From contig OZ245331.1 in NCBI GenBank assembly GCA_965226155.1, positions 930,001 through 994,000 of the forward strand: a stretch of 64,000 nucleotides of DNA, read 5' to 3'. The position numbers and the translations under genes are program-made. Each line of letters opens with the position of its first letter. Position 1 is the stretch's first letter. Source of the DNA: G965226155 sp965226155 (GTDB taxonomy: Bacteria > Pseudomonadota > Gammaproteobacteria > Eutrophobiales > Eutrophobiaceae). Below the pieces are notes generated by a model. The model was not told the origin of the DNA and made no database searches. It worked only from the letters and a program-made list of their open reading frames with translations. This document shows positions 28,702 through 37,158 of the stretch, piece after piece.

Positions 28702-28815
28702 CTAAAGAGATTGAAAGAAATAATCGGAAGTTTCAACTAACCCTGTTCTTGACAAGTCAGACAACAGTACTAAAATCCCACTTTCTAACTAGTTTGTGTT
28801 CTTTTGTAATGCCGC

Positions 28816-28871
28816 TAGTGAAATTTTTATATATTTAATACAGAATTATAATCTATGGCTATGTAGCTCAG
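28816..28871 (+). repeat. Partial duplicate of the tRNA-Met upstream region and first 15 tRNA bases
   Basis: The segment resembles 28991-29048. Both begin TAGTGAAA, carry ATTATAATCTA and end in GGCTATGTAGCTCAG, the acceptor strand and start of the D-arm of tRNA-Met. After that the upstream copy diverges (GTGAGCC instead of TTGGTTA), so it cannot make a tRNA. It is the relic of a tandem tRNA gene or of a recombination event. Confidence 0.75.
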
Positions 28872-28886
28872 GTGAGCCGGAAAAAG

Positions 28887-28911
28887 AAAAAGACATTTAA
28901 CATGTCTTTTT
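28887..28911. repeat. Perfect 10-bp hairpin inside the tRNA duplication interval
   Basis: AAAAAGACAT, a loop TTAAC and ATGTCTTTTT form a perfect stem. CCGG on both sides (28877-28880 and 28913-28916) could extend it. With T-runs on either strand it might act as a bidirectional terminator; this is inference. Confidence 0.5.
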
Positions 28912-28947
28912 ACCGGCGAACGGTTTGTACAGGATGATCAAACACGT

Positions 28948-28984
28948 GTCACTTTGTGAGGCCTGGATGGCCGAACTTAGTGAC
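28948..28984. repeat. Imperfect hairpin upstream of tRNA-Met
   Basis: GTCACTTTGTGAGGCC at the left and GGCCGAACTTAGTGAC at the right are complementary at both ends (GTCACT/AGTGAC, GGCC/GGCC) with mismatches between. It may be a structured RNA remnant or a recombination-site feature; no family is recognised. Confidence 0.35.
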
Positions 28985-29033
28985 CAAGGTTAGTGAAACT
29001 TTTTAGATATCGAGAAACGAAATTATAATCTAC

Positions 29034-29110
29034 GGCTATGTAGCTCAGTTGGTTAGAGCACGGCACTCATAACGCCGGGGTCGGTGGTTCAAGTCCACCC
29101 ATAGCCACCA
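29034..29110 (+). tRNA. tRNA-Met (CAT), elongator type
   Basis: The 77-nt cloverleaf includes an encoded CCA. It has the acceptor GGCTATG/CATAGCC, D-arm GCTCAGTTGGTTAGAGC, anticodon loop CTCATAA with anticodon CAT, and T-arm GGTGGTTCAAGTCCACC. It resembles E. coli elongator tRNA-Met rather than the initiator. The tyrosine integrase gene ends 23 bp downstream, so this tRNA is the probable attachment site. Confidence 0.95.
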
Positions 29111-29132
29111 ATCATTACAAATTCTTACCCTT

Positions 29133-30161
29133 TTACTTCATAGCGGCTAATTTAGATTGTGCCAATTTTGTGTCATTGGCCGTCTGCACAATCCGCTCGG
29201 CATAGGGAATAAGATGTTCAGCTGAGAAGTGCGCGTAACGCTGTACCATCTCTTGTGATCCCCAACCACACATCTCTTGCAGTACGTTAAGCGGTGTCCC
29301 TTCCTGCGCATGCCATGTAGCCCAAGTATGCCTTAAGTCATGCCAGCGAAAATCCGTTATTCCTGCTTTCGCTACTGCCTTTCGCCACGCCTTGGTGTTA
29401 ACTTGCCAAACAGGTTTGCCCTTGTAAGTGAAAACAAAACGATCATGCTTGCCAATTTGTTCCCGCAATACCTCAACAGCATCCTTGTTTAATCCAACAC
29501 CTATCGCTTTTTTTGCCTTGGCTTGATCAGGATGGATCCAAGCGACTTTATTTTGCAAATTCACTTGTGACCATTCCATCCGGCAGATATTACGTTGTCG
29601 TAATCCTGTTGCCAGTGCAAATCGTGCCATCGCCGCTTGGTGATCTGGAAGATAGCTGAGTAACCTACTCGCTTCCTTCCGTGACAACCAACGTATCCGT
29701 TTTCCCTTACACGGGTACATTGGCACTTTCGGGATCTTATCTAGCCAATCCCAATCATGCGCAGCGCAACGGAGAACCGCCCGTATGTGACCCATATACC
29801 GATTAGTCGTGGCCTTCGACGTTTCAATCTTTTTCGCCTCGGCAATCTCGTCTAACCGTTGACGGTTAATATCGGTCAACTTCACACCACGTAGATATCG
29901 ATCCAGCCACCGAAAGATTTCCTTATCTTTATCAATTGATGCCTTATGGTCTTTTCCCTTCAACCATTTTACGACAGCATCATCCCCTCGGTATTCCGGG
30001 CGCTCACCAAGCTTTGCCATCCTCCATAACTCAGCTTTTAACCGGTCATGGTATTCCTTTGCTGCTTCCTTGTTTTCAATCCCAGTAGATTTTCGTATTC
30101 GCTGTCCGTTCGGAGCAGCGACATCAACCCACCAGGTTTTACTTCTTTTGTAGAGTGCCAT
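29133..30161 (-). CDS. Phage-type tyrosine recombinase/integrase
   Basis: The 342-residue integrase has an N-terminal arm-binding start (YKRSKTWWVDVAAPNGQRIRKSTG), a SAM-like core-binding domain and a catalytic domain. Visible catalytic residues are Arg in TGLRQRNI, His and Arg in HDLRHTWATWH, and the nucleophile Tyr in QRYAHFS. It abuts tRNA-Met, the likely attB. It is the diagnostic gene of an integrated element at 29-36.7 kb. Its start overlaps the end of the upstream gene by 124 bp. The frame is intact, so the enzyme may still be active. Confidence 0.95.
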   Translation of the reverse strand: MALYKRSKTWWVDVAAPNGQRIRKSTGIENKEAAKEYHDRLKAELWRMAKLGERPEYRGDDAVVKWLKGKDHKASIDKDKEIFRWLDRYLRGVKLTDINRQRLDEIAEAKKIETSKATTNRYMGHIRAVLRCAAHDWDWLDKIPKVPMYPCKGKRIRWLSRKEASRLLSYLPDHQAAMARFALATGLRQRNICRMEWSQVNLQNKVAWIHPDQAKAKKAIGVGLNKDAVEVLREQIGKHDRFVFTYKGKPVWQVNTKAWRKAVAKAGITDFRWHDLRHTWATWHAQEGTPLNVLQEMCGWGSQEMVQRYAHFSAEHLIPYAERIVQTANDTKLAQSKLAAMK

Positions 30162-30709
30162 AGTTCATCTCCTTTCTTTGAACCAGGACGCCCGTTGCAA
30201 GACATATAATGATCGACCCATGCATCTATTTCAAGTCGATCGAATGCCACTCCTTGGCGTCCTATTTTTATTTCCTTTAGTAAAAACCTAACTTCACTGT
30301 TAAAACGGTTTTTATCCATTCCGATATACCGAGGCGCATCTCGTAAACGAATGAGTCTTGGCAAAATGTAATAATCTGCCATATCAGGCAGCCTTTGGGG
30401 GATGGTCATCGCTAATACCACTGGGGGAAAATATTTTGCCCAATTGCGCACATTAACTGAGGCCGCAAACCAACTGACCTGATGTCCTCTCCCTAAACTC
30501 ACCACACCATCGCTTTTAGGCCCGATATGCAAGCCTGCGTATCCTAGCACTCTAGTTAGCTTGCCCTTTGTTATAGGCATTTTACCAACCAGTAATTCCG
30601 TTAATACGAAGAGACCAAAGTAGTCCAAAAAATGGGACTTGTCTTTAACTTTCATTTCAACTGCATCTCCAGATTGCGTTTTGTTGCCTCTGATCCAAAA
30701 ATTAGTCAT
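30038..30709 (-). CDS. Hypothetical protein upstream of the integrase, with an AlpA/excisionase-like C-terminal part
   Basis: The 223-residue protein has an N-terminal part with no recognised fold (YFGLFVLTELLVGK, KSDGVVSLGRGHQVSWFAA). The region from about residue 120 (LIRLRDAPRYIGMDKNRFNSE, then IKIGRQGVAFDRLEIDAWVDHY) looks like an AlpA/Xis-type winged helix. The last 41 codons overlap the integrase start in a different frame, which suggests coupled expression. By position it may regulate excision; this is inference. Confidence 0.6.
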   Translation of the reverse strand: MTNFWIRGNKTQSGDAVEMKVKDKSHFLDYFGLFVLTELLVGKMPITKGKLTRVLGYAGLHIGPKSDGVVSLGRGHQVSWFAASVNVRNWAKYFPPVVLAMTIPQRLPDMADYYILPRLIRLRDAPRYIGMDKNRFNSEVRFLLKEIKIGRQGVAFDRLEIDAWVDHYMSCNGRPGSKKGDELWHSTKEVKPGGLMSLLRTDSEYENLLGLKTRKQQRNTMTG

Positions 30710-30778
30710 ACCAAATCACGACAGGAATAATGACATCGTGAGTTTTGATATTTTTGGAGTAATGCCGAGGCAGGGAGA

Positions 30779-30982
30779 TCATGTGTCTGTCAGGCGTGGC
30801 TGCGAGTTATTGAACTTCTCAATATCGCGCCTCAACCATGCTGGACGACCAATACCATCGTCGATAGGGGCTGGAAATTTACCTTCTTTGACCTTACGCC
30901 AGATGGTTACTCTGCTACCGTAACCAAGGGACTGGAGATCACTGTAGCGATACCAATCGGGACTCGTATTTGAATTACTCAT
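30779..30982 (-). CDS. AlpA-family excisionase/regulator
   Basis: The 67-residue protein (WYRYSDLQSLGYGSRVTIWR, EGKFPAPIDDGIGRPAWLRRDIEKF) has the MerR-like small helix-turn-helix of AlpA/Xis proteins, including the GRPAW(L/R) segment. Such proteins activate or direct excision by the neighbouring integrase. Its ATG is preceded by AGGAGG at 30990-30995. It is the first gene of the integrase cassette, reading toward tRNA-Met. Confidence 0.85.
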   Translation of the reverse strand: MSNSNTSPDWYRYSDLQSLGYGSRVTIWRKVKEGKFPAPIDDGIGRPAWLRRDIEKFNNSQPRLTDT

Positions 30983-31747
30983 TAAAATTAATCCTCCTAA
31001 TAGAATTTATAAATGCCCGAATAGAGCCGCCAGCCATATGGCCAGGACTTAAATTTCGGGATGATGGGCTACAGCCTATGTGTAGCGGTGCTAGTCTAGG
31101 AGGGGGATACCCTATGCGATCTTATGCGGTCTAAGGGAATGCGATACAAATAAAACTAAATACTTCTTATTTAGGTTTTTTCCGCTGTTGGGAATTTGCG
31201 CCTATCAATATGAGACAATAAATGTTGCAAAAAGTTCAATTATTTCGTGTTCATTATATTTTACTATTTTGAATATGCCAGATTTCAGCGTTCTTTGAAA
31301 TCACGGGTGATAAATATTCCGGTTTCTTTTCAGGAGTTATATCGTTCTTATGTTGGTTGTTGGTTCCTGCGGTTATCGATTACGATGATTTTCTAAGCGA
31401 CACTACTGATGATATGTAAATATAATATTGAGGAGAATATAAGGGCAGAGGACTACCCTTTTATACCCCCTTCGAAATTTACTCCCCGTAACTCACAAAC
31501 CGGATCATATATTTAACCCATTGATTATTAAGAGAAATAACGCGTATTGTCCTTTTCGATAATCCTTTGATTTCACAATAAAAACTCCAAAACTAAGCTC
31601 TCAGTGAATAGAATTGGTCTATCGGGGGAAAATTACCCTGATATACGTCAGAAACACCTTTTCTGTTTATTCCTGTTAGGGCACGACATCATAACCTTAG
31701 CTGTATTTTTATTTAACTAGCTCCAAATACACTAGACTTTATAAATA
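30983..31747. other. AT-rich gene-free region of the island
   Basis: I see no coding frame of credible composition in these 765 bases. One terminator-like hairpin is listed separately. The rest is probably decayed island DNA or the unannotated promoter and origin region of the element; no iterons or CRISPR repeats are visible. Confidence 0.5.
31156..31181 (+). terminator. Putative rho-independent terminator
   Basis: CTAAATA, loop CTTCT and TATTTAG are followed by a GTTTTTT tract. The stem is short and AT-rich, so the call is weak, and no gene clearly ends here. Confidence 0.3.
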
Positions 31748-31839
31748 ATGGAATATCTATCACAACATGCAGATTTTCTACTTGGCGTAGGCGTTGGGGC
31801 TTTTGCTGTAATCCTGTTCTTTACATTTAATAAAAAACT

Positions 31840-32905
31840 GCGGATTCAACTTTGAAGTGCAACGTTGATGTTAAAAAAGACTTCATGTGGTGTTTTTGAA
31901 TTAAGTGTTTTTCTGGGACGGTGATTGAGTTTTTTCATGACCAAGTTTAACTGCTTTTGTGTAATCGTGCTGAAGTCCATTTTCTTTGGGAAGTACTGTC
32001 GAATGAGACCATTGATATTTTCATTTAAACCCCGTTCCCAGGAGGCATAAGGATGTGCAAAATAGAACCCCGCGTTCAATTGTTGAGCAATAACCTCATG
32101 CTCAGCAAATTCTTTTCCATTATCCGAGGTGATCGTGTGAACCGACGCCTTCATATTAGACAACAATCGCACGATAGCTTGCCTGACGGCAGAGGCAGTT
32201 CGTCGTTTCACCTGTGCAATCAAGGTGTACATCGACTTGCGCTCGCTCAAGGTGACCAGCGCCTGTCGATGGCCTTTGCCGATGACGGTGTCCACTTCCC
32301 AGTCACCGATGCGTGTCTTCCTGTTCACAATGGCTGGACGCTTATCAATGCTGCCCTGATTCACCAGAACCCCACGACGTTGATAACTACCATAACGCTT
32401 CTTTCGTTTCTTCTGGCAACGCAAGTACCGGTACAGCTCACCGCCGTCTGCCTTGTCCTGGTATATGTAGTGATATATCCATTCATGACTCAGAGCGATA
32501 CCTTCTCGTTTATGCAACCAGTCACTGATTTGCTCAGGACTCCATTCGTCCCGCAGCCAGACCTCTACTCGCTCCCACAAGGTCGTGGTGAGTCGCTGTT
32601 GTTGGCTGGCTTCTCGACGCGCTTGCCGGAGCAACTGAGCTTGGCGGGGTCGATAGCCTCTCAAGCCACGGTTGCGTCTGAGTTCACGGCTAATAGTAGA
32701 TTTATGCACGCCTATCAAGGCGGCTATCTCCGTTTGTGTGTGTCCTGCTTTCATCAGGGCGTAAATCTGGTAACGTTGATGCTCGGTAAGCTGTGTGTAG
32801 TGTCTCATCTGTGCCTCTCTTTCTTGCTGGAACGAAAGGTAAGGATGCTACCGTAGCTTGCCGTTCGTGCCACCTAGTTGAGTTGCACTTACAAATTGAA
32901 TTCAC
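31840..32905 (-). mobile_element. IS30-family element, copy 4 (intact)
   Basis: The element is 1066 bp from GCGGATTC (31840) to GAATTCAC (32905), with the same imperfect inverted repeats as the other copies. It interrupts the thermonuclease gene after about 30 codons. Its transposase frame is complete, so it is the only autonomous copy in the window and could mobilise the three defective ones. Confidence 0.92.
31846..32808 (-). CDS. IS30-family transposase (intact)
   Basis: The 320-residue protein has an N-terminal HTH_38-type domain (LTEHQRYQIYALMKAGHTQ, IGVHKSTISRELRRN) that binds the terminal repeats. A DDE catalytic core follows with GDWEVDTVIGKGHRQ, TSDNGKEFAEHE and ERGLNENINGLIRQYFPK. 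It catalyses copy-out transposition. The other three copies differ from it by only a few bases, including their inactivating changes. Confidence 0.95.
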   Translation of the reverse strand: MRHYTQLTEHQRYQIYALMKAGHTQTEIAALIGVHKSTISRELRRNRGLRGYRPRQAQLLRQARREASQQQRLTTTLWERVEVWLRDEWSPEQISDWLHKREGIALSHEWIYHYIYQDKADGGELYRYLRCQKKRKKRYGSYQRRGVLVNQGSIDKRPAIVNRKTRIGDWEVDTVIGKGHRQALVTLSERKSMYTLIAQVKRRTASAVRQAIVRLLSNMKASVHTITSDNGKEFAEHEVIAQQLNAGFYFAHPYASWERGLNENINGLIRQYFPKKMDFSTITQKQLNLVMKKLNHRPRKTLNSKTPHEVFFNINVALQS

Positions 32906-33543
32906 GAACGTAAGAAAAGCTTCAGAAGTGTATTTATTTGGTCAATCTTCTTTTTTGTATTTGCAGTTATCACTCTTGTTAATTTACCAATTAATAATCA
33001 GTCTAGGTTTGCCCCCTACCAAGCAGAGGCACAAATATATCAAGATTTAATTTTAACTAAGGTAAAAAATCGATTTTCATCCTTTTTTTCTAAGTCAATA
33101 CCCCAGAAGCTTGCGGATGAATCTGGCGATATTCACTTAATCCAAGGGAGAGTCGTCGCCATAGCAGATGGGGACACACTTACCATATCAACGGATAAAA
33201 AAATTACACAATCAGGCTGGCAGAGATTGATACGCCAGAAAGGAACCAGCCATACGGTTCAAGAGCAAACTGGGTCTTATCAAGTTTAGTATGGATGAAA
33301 AGTGTTACTGCAGAAGTTCAGACTATAGATAGATATGATCGGTTTGTGGCTAGAATCTATGTAGGTGATTTGGATGTCAGCAGGGAAATGGTTAGGCGTG
33401 GGGCAGCTTGGGCATACAGACAATATTTAACAGACAGATCATTATTAGATGATGAAGCTGAAGCTAAAGGGCAATGCAGGGTATATGGTCTCTACCAAAA
33501 TCTCAACAAATTCCACCTTGGGAGAGGAGAAGGGGTAGTAGGT

Positions 33544-33574
33544 AATGTCCGCTATTAACCCGAAAGCGGACAAT
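33544..33574. repeat. Palindromic intergenic repeat, copy A
   Basis: AATGTCCGCT, a short spacer and AGCGGACAAT form a 9-10 bp stem. It is one of four copies in the island, here directly after the thermonuclease remnant. Confidence 0.75.
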
Positions 33575-33602
33575 CAGTTGAGTGGTCGGCGCTACGTAAG
33601 TA

Positions 33603-33632
33603 AATGTCTGCTTTCGACCCAAAGCGGACATT
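33603..33632. repeat. Palindromic intergenic repeat, copy B
   Basis: AATGTCTGCTTTCGACCCAA continues to AGCGGACATT, giving a 10-bp stem with one G:T-type mismatch. It lies 28 bp from copy A in the same orientation. Confidence 0.75.
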
Positions 33633-33729
33633 ATCTGATCGAACTCAGCCAACGCCATTTACATTAATTAGCTCGTTAAGAGCCTTCATTTCTAGACTTA
33701 AACCAAGCTTTTTGCTAAAACATGTGTAT

Positions 33730-35448
33730 ATGTTGATACTCAGAAATGAGCGTATTCGCGCGATCAATGAGGCGCTAGCCACTCCAATAGCAGAAGAATT
33801 TGTTCCCTACCGTGGCGGCTATGTGCGCTGTCCCGTGATCACGCTTGGTCTCAATATCCCGTAATACCGAGTTAACAATGGGCGGCTTGCGACACGCCAG
33901 GCGGAATATCAGCGTAGACATATAGACGCGCCGTTTGACCTGTTTCAATTGCAAGAGGAAAACGCTGAGGTGCAAGGCCTGCAGCACAGCTTTCTGATAG
34001 ATATCGCGCGTGAACCATCTGCTCCTATCTATCAAGAACTAGTACGCACCATAATCCAAACGGAACCGCTGTTGCTTACCCGCGACGGAGTGGTCGTTAA
34101 CGGTAACCGCAGGCTCGCTTCCATACGTGACTTATATAAGGAGGATCCCTCCCGCTATAAGTCCTTTAACCGAATACGGACCACGATCTTACCTGCCGAC
34201 GCTACCACCATTGATATTGAAGAAACTGAGGCGCGCTTACAAATGGAGCCTGATACCAAACTCGCCTACGATTGGCTCGATCGACGGCTTAAGCTACGTT
34301 ATCAGCGCGAAGAATTAGGGTTATCAGTAGATCAGCTATGCGATGCCTACCGAATCGAAAATCCCACGCAGATAGATGAAGAGTTGACCGAACTAGGTAT
34401 GGCGGAGGACTACTTGAATGAATATCGGGATTTACCAAATGATTACGATTCTCTGGTTCATTGCGAAGACTTTTTTATTGGGTTGCGATAGCAGCTCGCA
34501 TACCTTGATGGACCTGAACGAGAAATCTGGCTCTACGCCGGTTACGCTATGATCATGCATACTAAAGATCTGGGCATGACACCGGAGCATTACTATCCAT
34601 TCTGCAAACCCAAGCCATTCCTCGCAGCACAAGCGGCACTGGTACGCTTCGGCAATGAAGCCGAGCTCTGGTATGGTGATGAGAAACGCGATAATGTAAA
34701 CCAAATCGCGAATACTGATTATACGGTCTTACAGCGCGCGCTCGCGATAGCGAAGGACGCTGAACGCAATGCCAGACTCTTGAAGAGAGCCTACGACAGT
34801 GTGCTAGCTGATCATGAGGTCCGAAATAAACCGAACGCCGTCAATGAGCGCCTGGAACAGGCGGAAAAAATTATTAACGCAATTGATCTCTCTCAACTTA
34901 ATGAACAACAATACAGACGCATGCAGGGCAATGTTGCACTGATCACCGAATTACTTTCCCATATAACACCATTGGAATTTAATATACCGTCGCAGATCGG
35001 TGATGATGATGCTGTCTCCAGTATCCCTGACTCTGATGATCACTGGGTTGCTTTATTTTGTCTTGCAACAGCTATAAAGAGTAGCGACCGAAAATTACTT
35101 CGTGAGATTGACCTAGTACAGAAAAAAGTTGAACGAATGAAACGTTTTTTAACAATTGTCAAGAAGCAAAAGGCAGGAAGTATGGAGAATGGAGCATATT
35201 GGAATGTTCTCTTAGAACAGTTAATTAAGCTGGCTCAAAGCCGGTATGCACGTCTTGAACCGCCTCTGCCAATTTTGACGAATCAGCTTGTCTTGAAAGT
35301 AATCCGGACGTTGCACTGGCAGTTAAACGGGTTGACCGTACTTCCGGTTTTGAACATTACTACCTGTGTGGACGAAAAGAAGGTCGCTCCCGGCCCACCC
35401 GGCGATAGAGAATCCACCTCAAATCTACGAACCCCGGATATAGCTTAA
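33730..35448 (+). pseudogene. ParB-fold (sulfiredoxin-like) DNA-binding gene broken by two in-frame stops
   Basis: One reading frame runs from about ATG 33730 (MLILRNERIRAINEAL) to 35448. It is interrupted by TAA at 33862-33864 and TAG at 34489-34491 with no frame change. Between them lies a ParB/Srx-like core (TEPLLLTRDGVVVNGNRRLA, where GNRR takes the place of the ParB GHRR box). After the second stop comes a helical region (ALAIAKDAERNARLLKRAYD, AVNERLEQAEKIINAIDLSQL). The restored protein would be about 570 residues. Relatives of this layout occur in mobile islands; a defence role is possible but is only inference. Confidence 0.7.
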
Positions 35449-35504
35449 ATCAAACTTATCCCGTATCTTTCAATGTAAAATTCTTATCCAATTATTGGAA
35501 ATTT

Positions 35505-35534
35505 AATGTCCGCTATTGGCACAAAGCAGACGTT
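35505..35534. repeat. Palindromic intergenic repeat, copy C
   Basis: AATGTCCGCTATTGGCACAA runs on to AGCAGACGTT. It lies between the ParB-fold remnant and the methyltransferase remnant. Confidence 0.7.
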
Positions 35535-35652
35535 ATATTCAGGAGGACTTCTTAAATGCCATACCTATATAATAATATCTTCCTCTTTTCACCATATTAC
35601 TTAGTTAGACGTCACCGACTGTCTTCTGTGCAACGTAAGGAGGTAATTGATC

Positions 35653-36320
35653 ATGGGAACGAAACCGAAGGGCTATCAACCATCGCTCGGTTATGACTGG
35701 CTACTCCCGCTTTACGATCCGTTATTTAAATGGTTTCTACGGGAAGATTCGATCAAGCGACGACTGGTCGCTAAGGCGGGTATCCGTGTCGGCCACCGGG
35801 TACTGGATGTGGGGTGCGGCACCGCGACGCTCACGCTTCTGGTAAAGAGCCTCTATCCCGACGCGGAGGTTCTTGGGCTTGATGGAGACCCCAAGGCTCT
35901 TGCGATTCGACGACGCAAGGCCCGAAAGGCGTGGGGCTGGAGGTTACTCTTGATGAAGGTTTGTCTTACAAGCTCTCCTATCCTGATGGGTCGTTTGACC
36001 GGGTGCTTTCGTCCGTCATGTTACACCATCTGACGCGCGAGCATAAAATGCAGACACTCAACGAGATATGGCGCGTACTGAAACCTAGCGGAGAGCTGTA
36101 TGTCCTCGATTTCGGGAAACCGAGTACTGTCCAATGGAGAGAACTCGCACGCCGCATCTTCCATCGGGGAGAGAGAGTTCGCGATAACATTGATGACGAT
36201 CTGCTCACGTCTTCCGGGATGCTAGATTTCTTGACGTCAAGGAGATTGGCCAACAAGATTCGATAATTGGGAGTTTATCGTTCTACTGTGGATCCAAGGG
36301 GTCGAAGGAAATACGTCGGG
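35653..36320 (+). pseudogene. Class I SAM-dependent methyltransferase, frameshifted at least twice
   Basis: ATG 35653 sits behind AAGGAGG and begins MGTKPKGYQPSLGYDWLLPL. SAM motif I is GHRVLDVGCGTATLTLLV. Near 35930 the frame shifts; the next frame reads GLEVTLDEGLSYKLSYPDGS, then FDRVLSSVMLHHL and VLKPSGELYVLDFGKP. Near 36220 it shifts again to FLDVKEIGQQDSIIGSLSFYC. The parts together make a normal UbiE-like methyltransferase, so this is a decayed gene. The end coordinate is approximate. Confidence 0.8.
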
Positions 36321-36640
36321 GTGCCGTCTAAAAAGCCCATCAAGCCGACGCTCGTAAACTCGCGCGTCTTATTGGCGGCGTTAATGTCCGCTAATGGCAC
36401 AAAGCAGACATTACAAATGGCTGAATAAATTGCATTTGTTTTAAATTGAGAGAGCCGAAGGAGTCCCGTACGTTATACCCAAGGGGGTGTGCCGAATAAA
36501 CCCTGCCACAATTAAATCTTAAGCAAATCTGTATCGTTACTGTCTAATTAAGCCTCTTATATAACTGACGGCATTACTGACAACAAATTGATGGATATAA
36601 ATCGAAGGAGACGAATATATAGCGTAACTTGTTGATTGAA
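36321..36640. other. Gene-free right flank of the island
   Basis: About 320 bases contain the fourth copy of the palindromic repeat and no credible coding frame. The stretch ends at the 3' end of tRNA-Phe. No copy of the tRNA-Met 3' end (a possible att duplication) is visible here. Confidence 0.5.
36383..36412. repeat. Palindromic intergenic repeat, copy D
   Basis: AATGTCCGCTAATGGCACAA continues to AGCAGACATT. It is nearly identical to copy C and lies after the methyltransferase remnant. Confidence 0.7.
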
Positions 36641-36716
<76 letters not shown>

Positions 36717-36849
36717 ATATCAGTAAAAAGATTAATATGGAATATTAAAACTTATGAACATCTCAAAGTGATACACACGCTGATATACAATGATCTAATT
36801 CAAAAGCAGGGCGTATTAAACAAACCTAAGAGGTATTCGTCAAGTTGAG

Positions 36850-37122
36850 TTATTTCTTCGGCGAAACAAATTCTTTTGGTTTTTCTGATCCTTCTCCGAA
36901 AAAATATTTTTCCATCTCACTTTCCAGGAATTCGCGTGCTTTCGGCTCGATTGGCGTTAAACGGTACTCGTTAATCAGCATAGTTTGATGCCCCAGCCAC
37001 ATCTGCCACGCCTGTTTCGAGACACATAAATATATACGTTTACCAAGGTCACCCGGGTAGGGTGGAGCCGCGAGGCCTTCTGATTCCTCACCGAGTTTTA
37101 TGCATTTAACCATTCTTGCCAT
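36850..37122 (-). CDS. yggX: Probable Fe(2+)-trafficking protein YggX
   Basis: The 90-residue protein begins MARMVKCIKLGEESEGLAAPPYPGDLGKRIY, with the conserved early cysteine and the YPG...G motif of YggX. WQMWLGHQTMLINEYRL follows. It protects iron-sulfur clusters against oxidants, as known for the Salmonella and E. coli proteins. Its ribosome site is AAGGAAAA. It follows mutY, whose product has an Fe-S cluster; the mutY-yggX pair is widely conserved. Confidence 0.95.
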   Translation of the reverse strand: MARMVKCIKLGEESEGLAAPPYPGDLGKRIYLCVSKQAWQMWLGHQTMLINEYRLTPIEPKAREFLESEMEKYFFGEGSEKPKEFVSPKK

Positions 37123-37158
37123 GCAATTTTCCTTATTATGTTACTGTTTTTGAGATTC

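Larger units (their letters stand above)
28702..29033. other. Gene-free stretch with tRNA-Met 5' duplicate and two hairpins
   Basis: No coding frame is convincing. The stretch holds a partial duplicate of the tRNA-Met upstream region and 5' end (28816-28871), a strong A/T hairpin (28887-28911) and an imperfect long hairpin (28948-28984). All lie just upstream of the real tRNA gene. Confidence 0.6.
31748..33545 (+). pseudogene. Thermonuclease (SNase-like) gene, interrupted by IS30 and frameshifts
   Basis: The 5' part starts at ATG 31748 (MEYLSQHADFLLGVGVGAF, a membrane segment). IS30 copy 4 follows at 31840. After the IS, the frame encodes a second membrane helix, then GRVVAIADGDTLTIS, the start of an SNase fold. 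An extra CA near 33210 shifts the frame; in the next frame the code reads KITIRLAEIDTPE and on through NQPYGSRANWVL to RGAAWAYRQYL. A further 1-base shift near 33475 precedes GIWSLPKSQQIPPWE. Order and motifs match staphylococcal-nuclease-type enzymes. The gene has three lesions and is surely dead. Confidence 0.85.

Noticed and set aside
29022..29030. TATAAT directly before tRNA-Met as its -10 box
   Set aside because: It ends only 4 bases before the mature 5' end, which would leave almost no leader, and no good -35 hexamer is at 17 bp. The promoter position is therefore left open.
30983..31747. Plasmid-like replication origin or CRISPR array in the gene-free island region
   Set aside because: No direct repeats of regular spacing, iterons or DnaA-box cluster could be found by eye.
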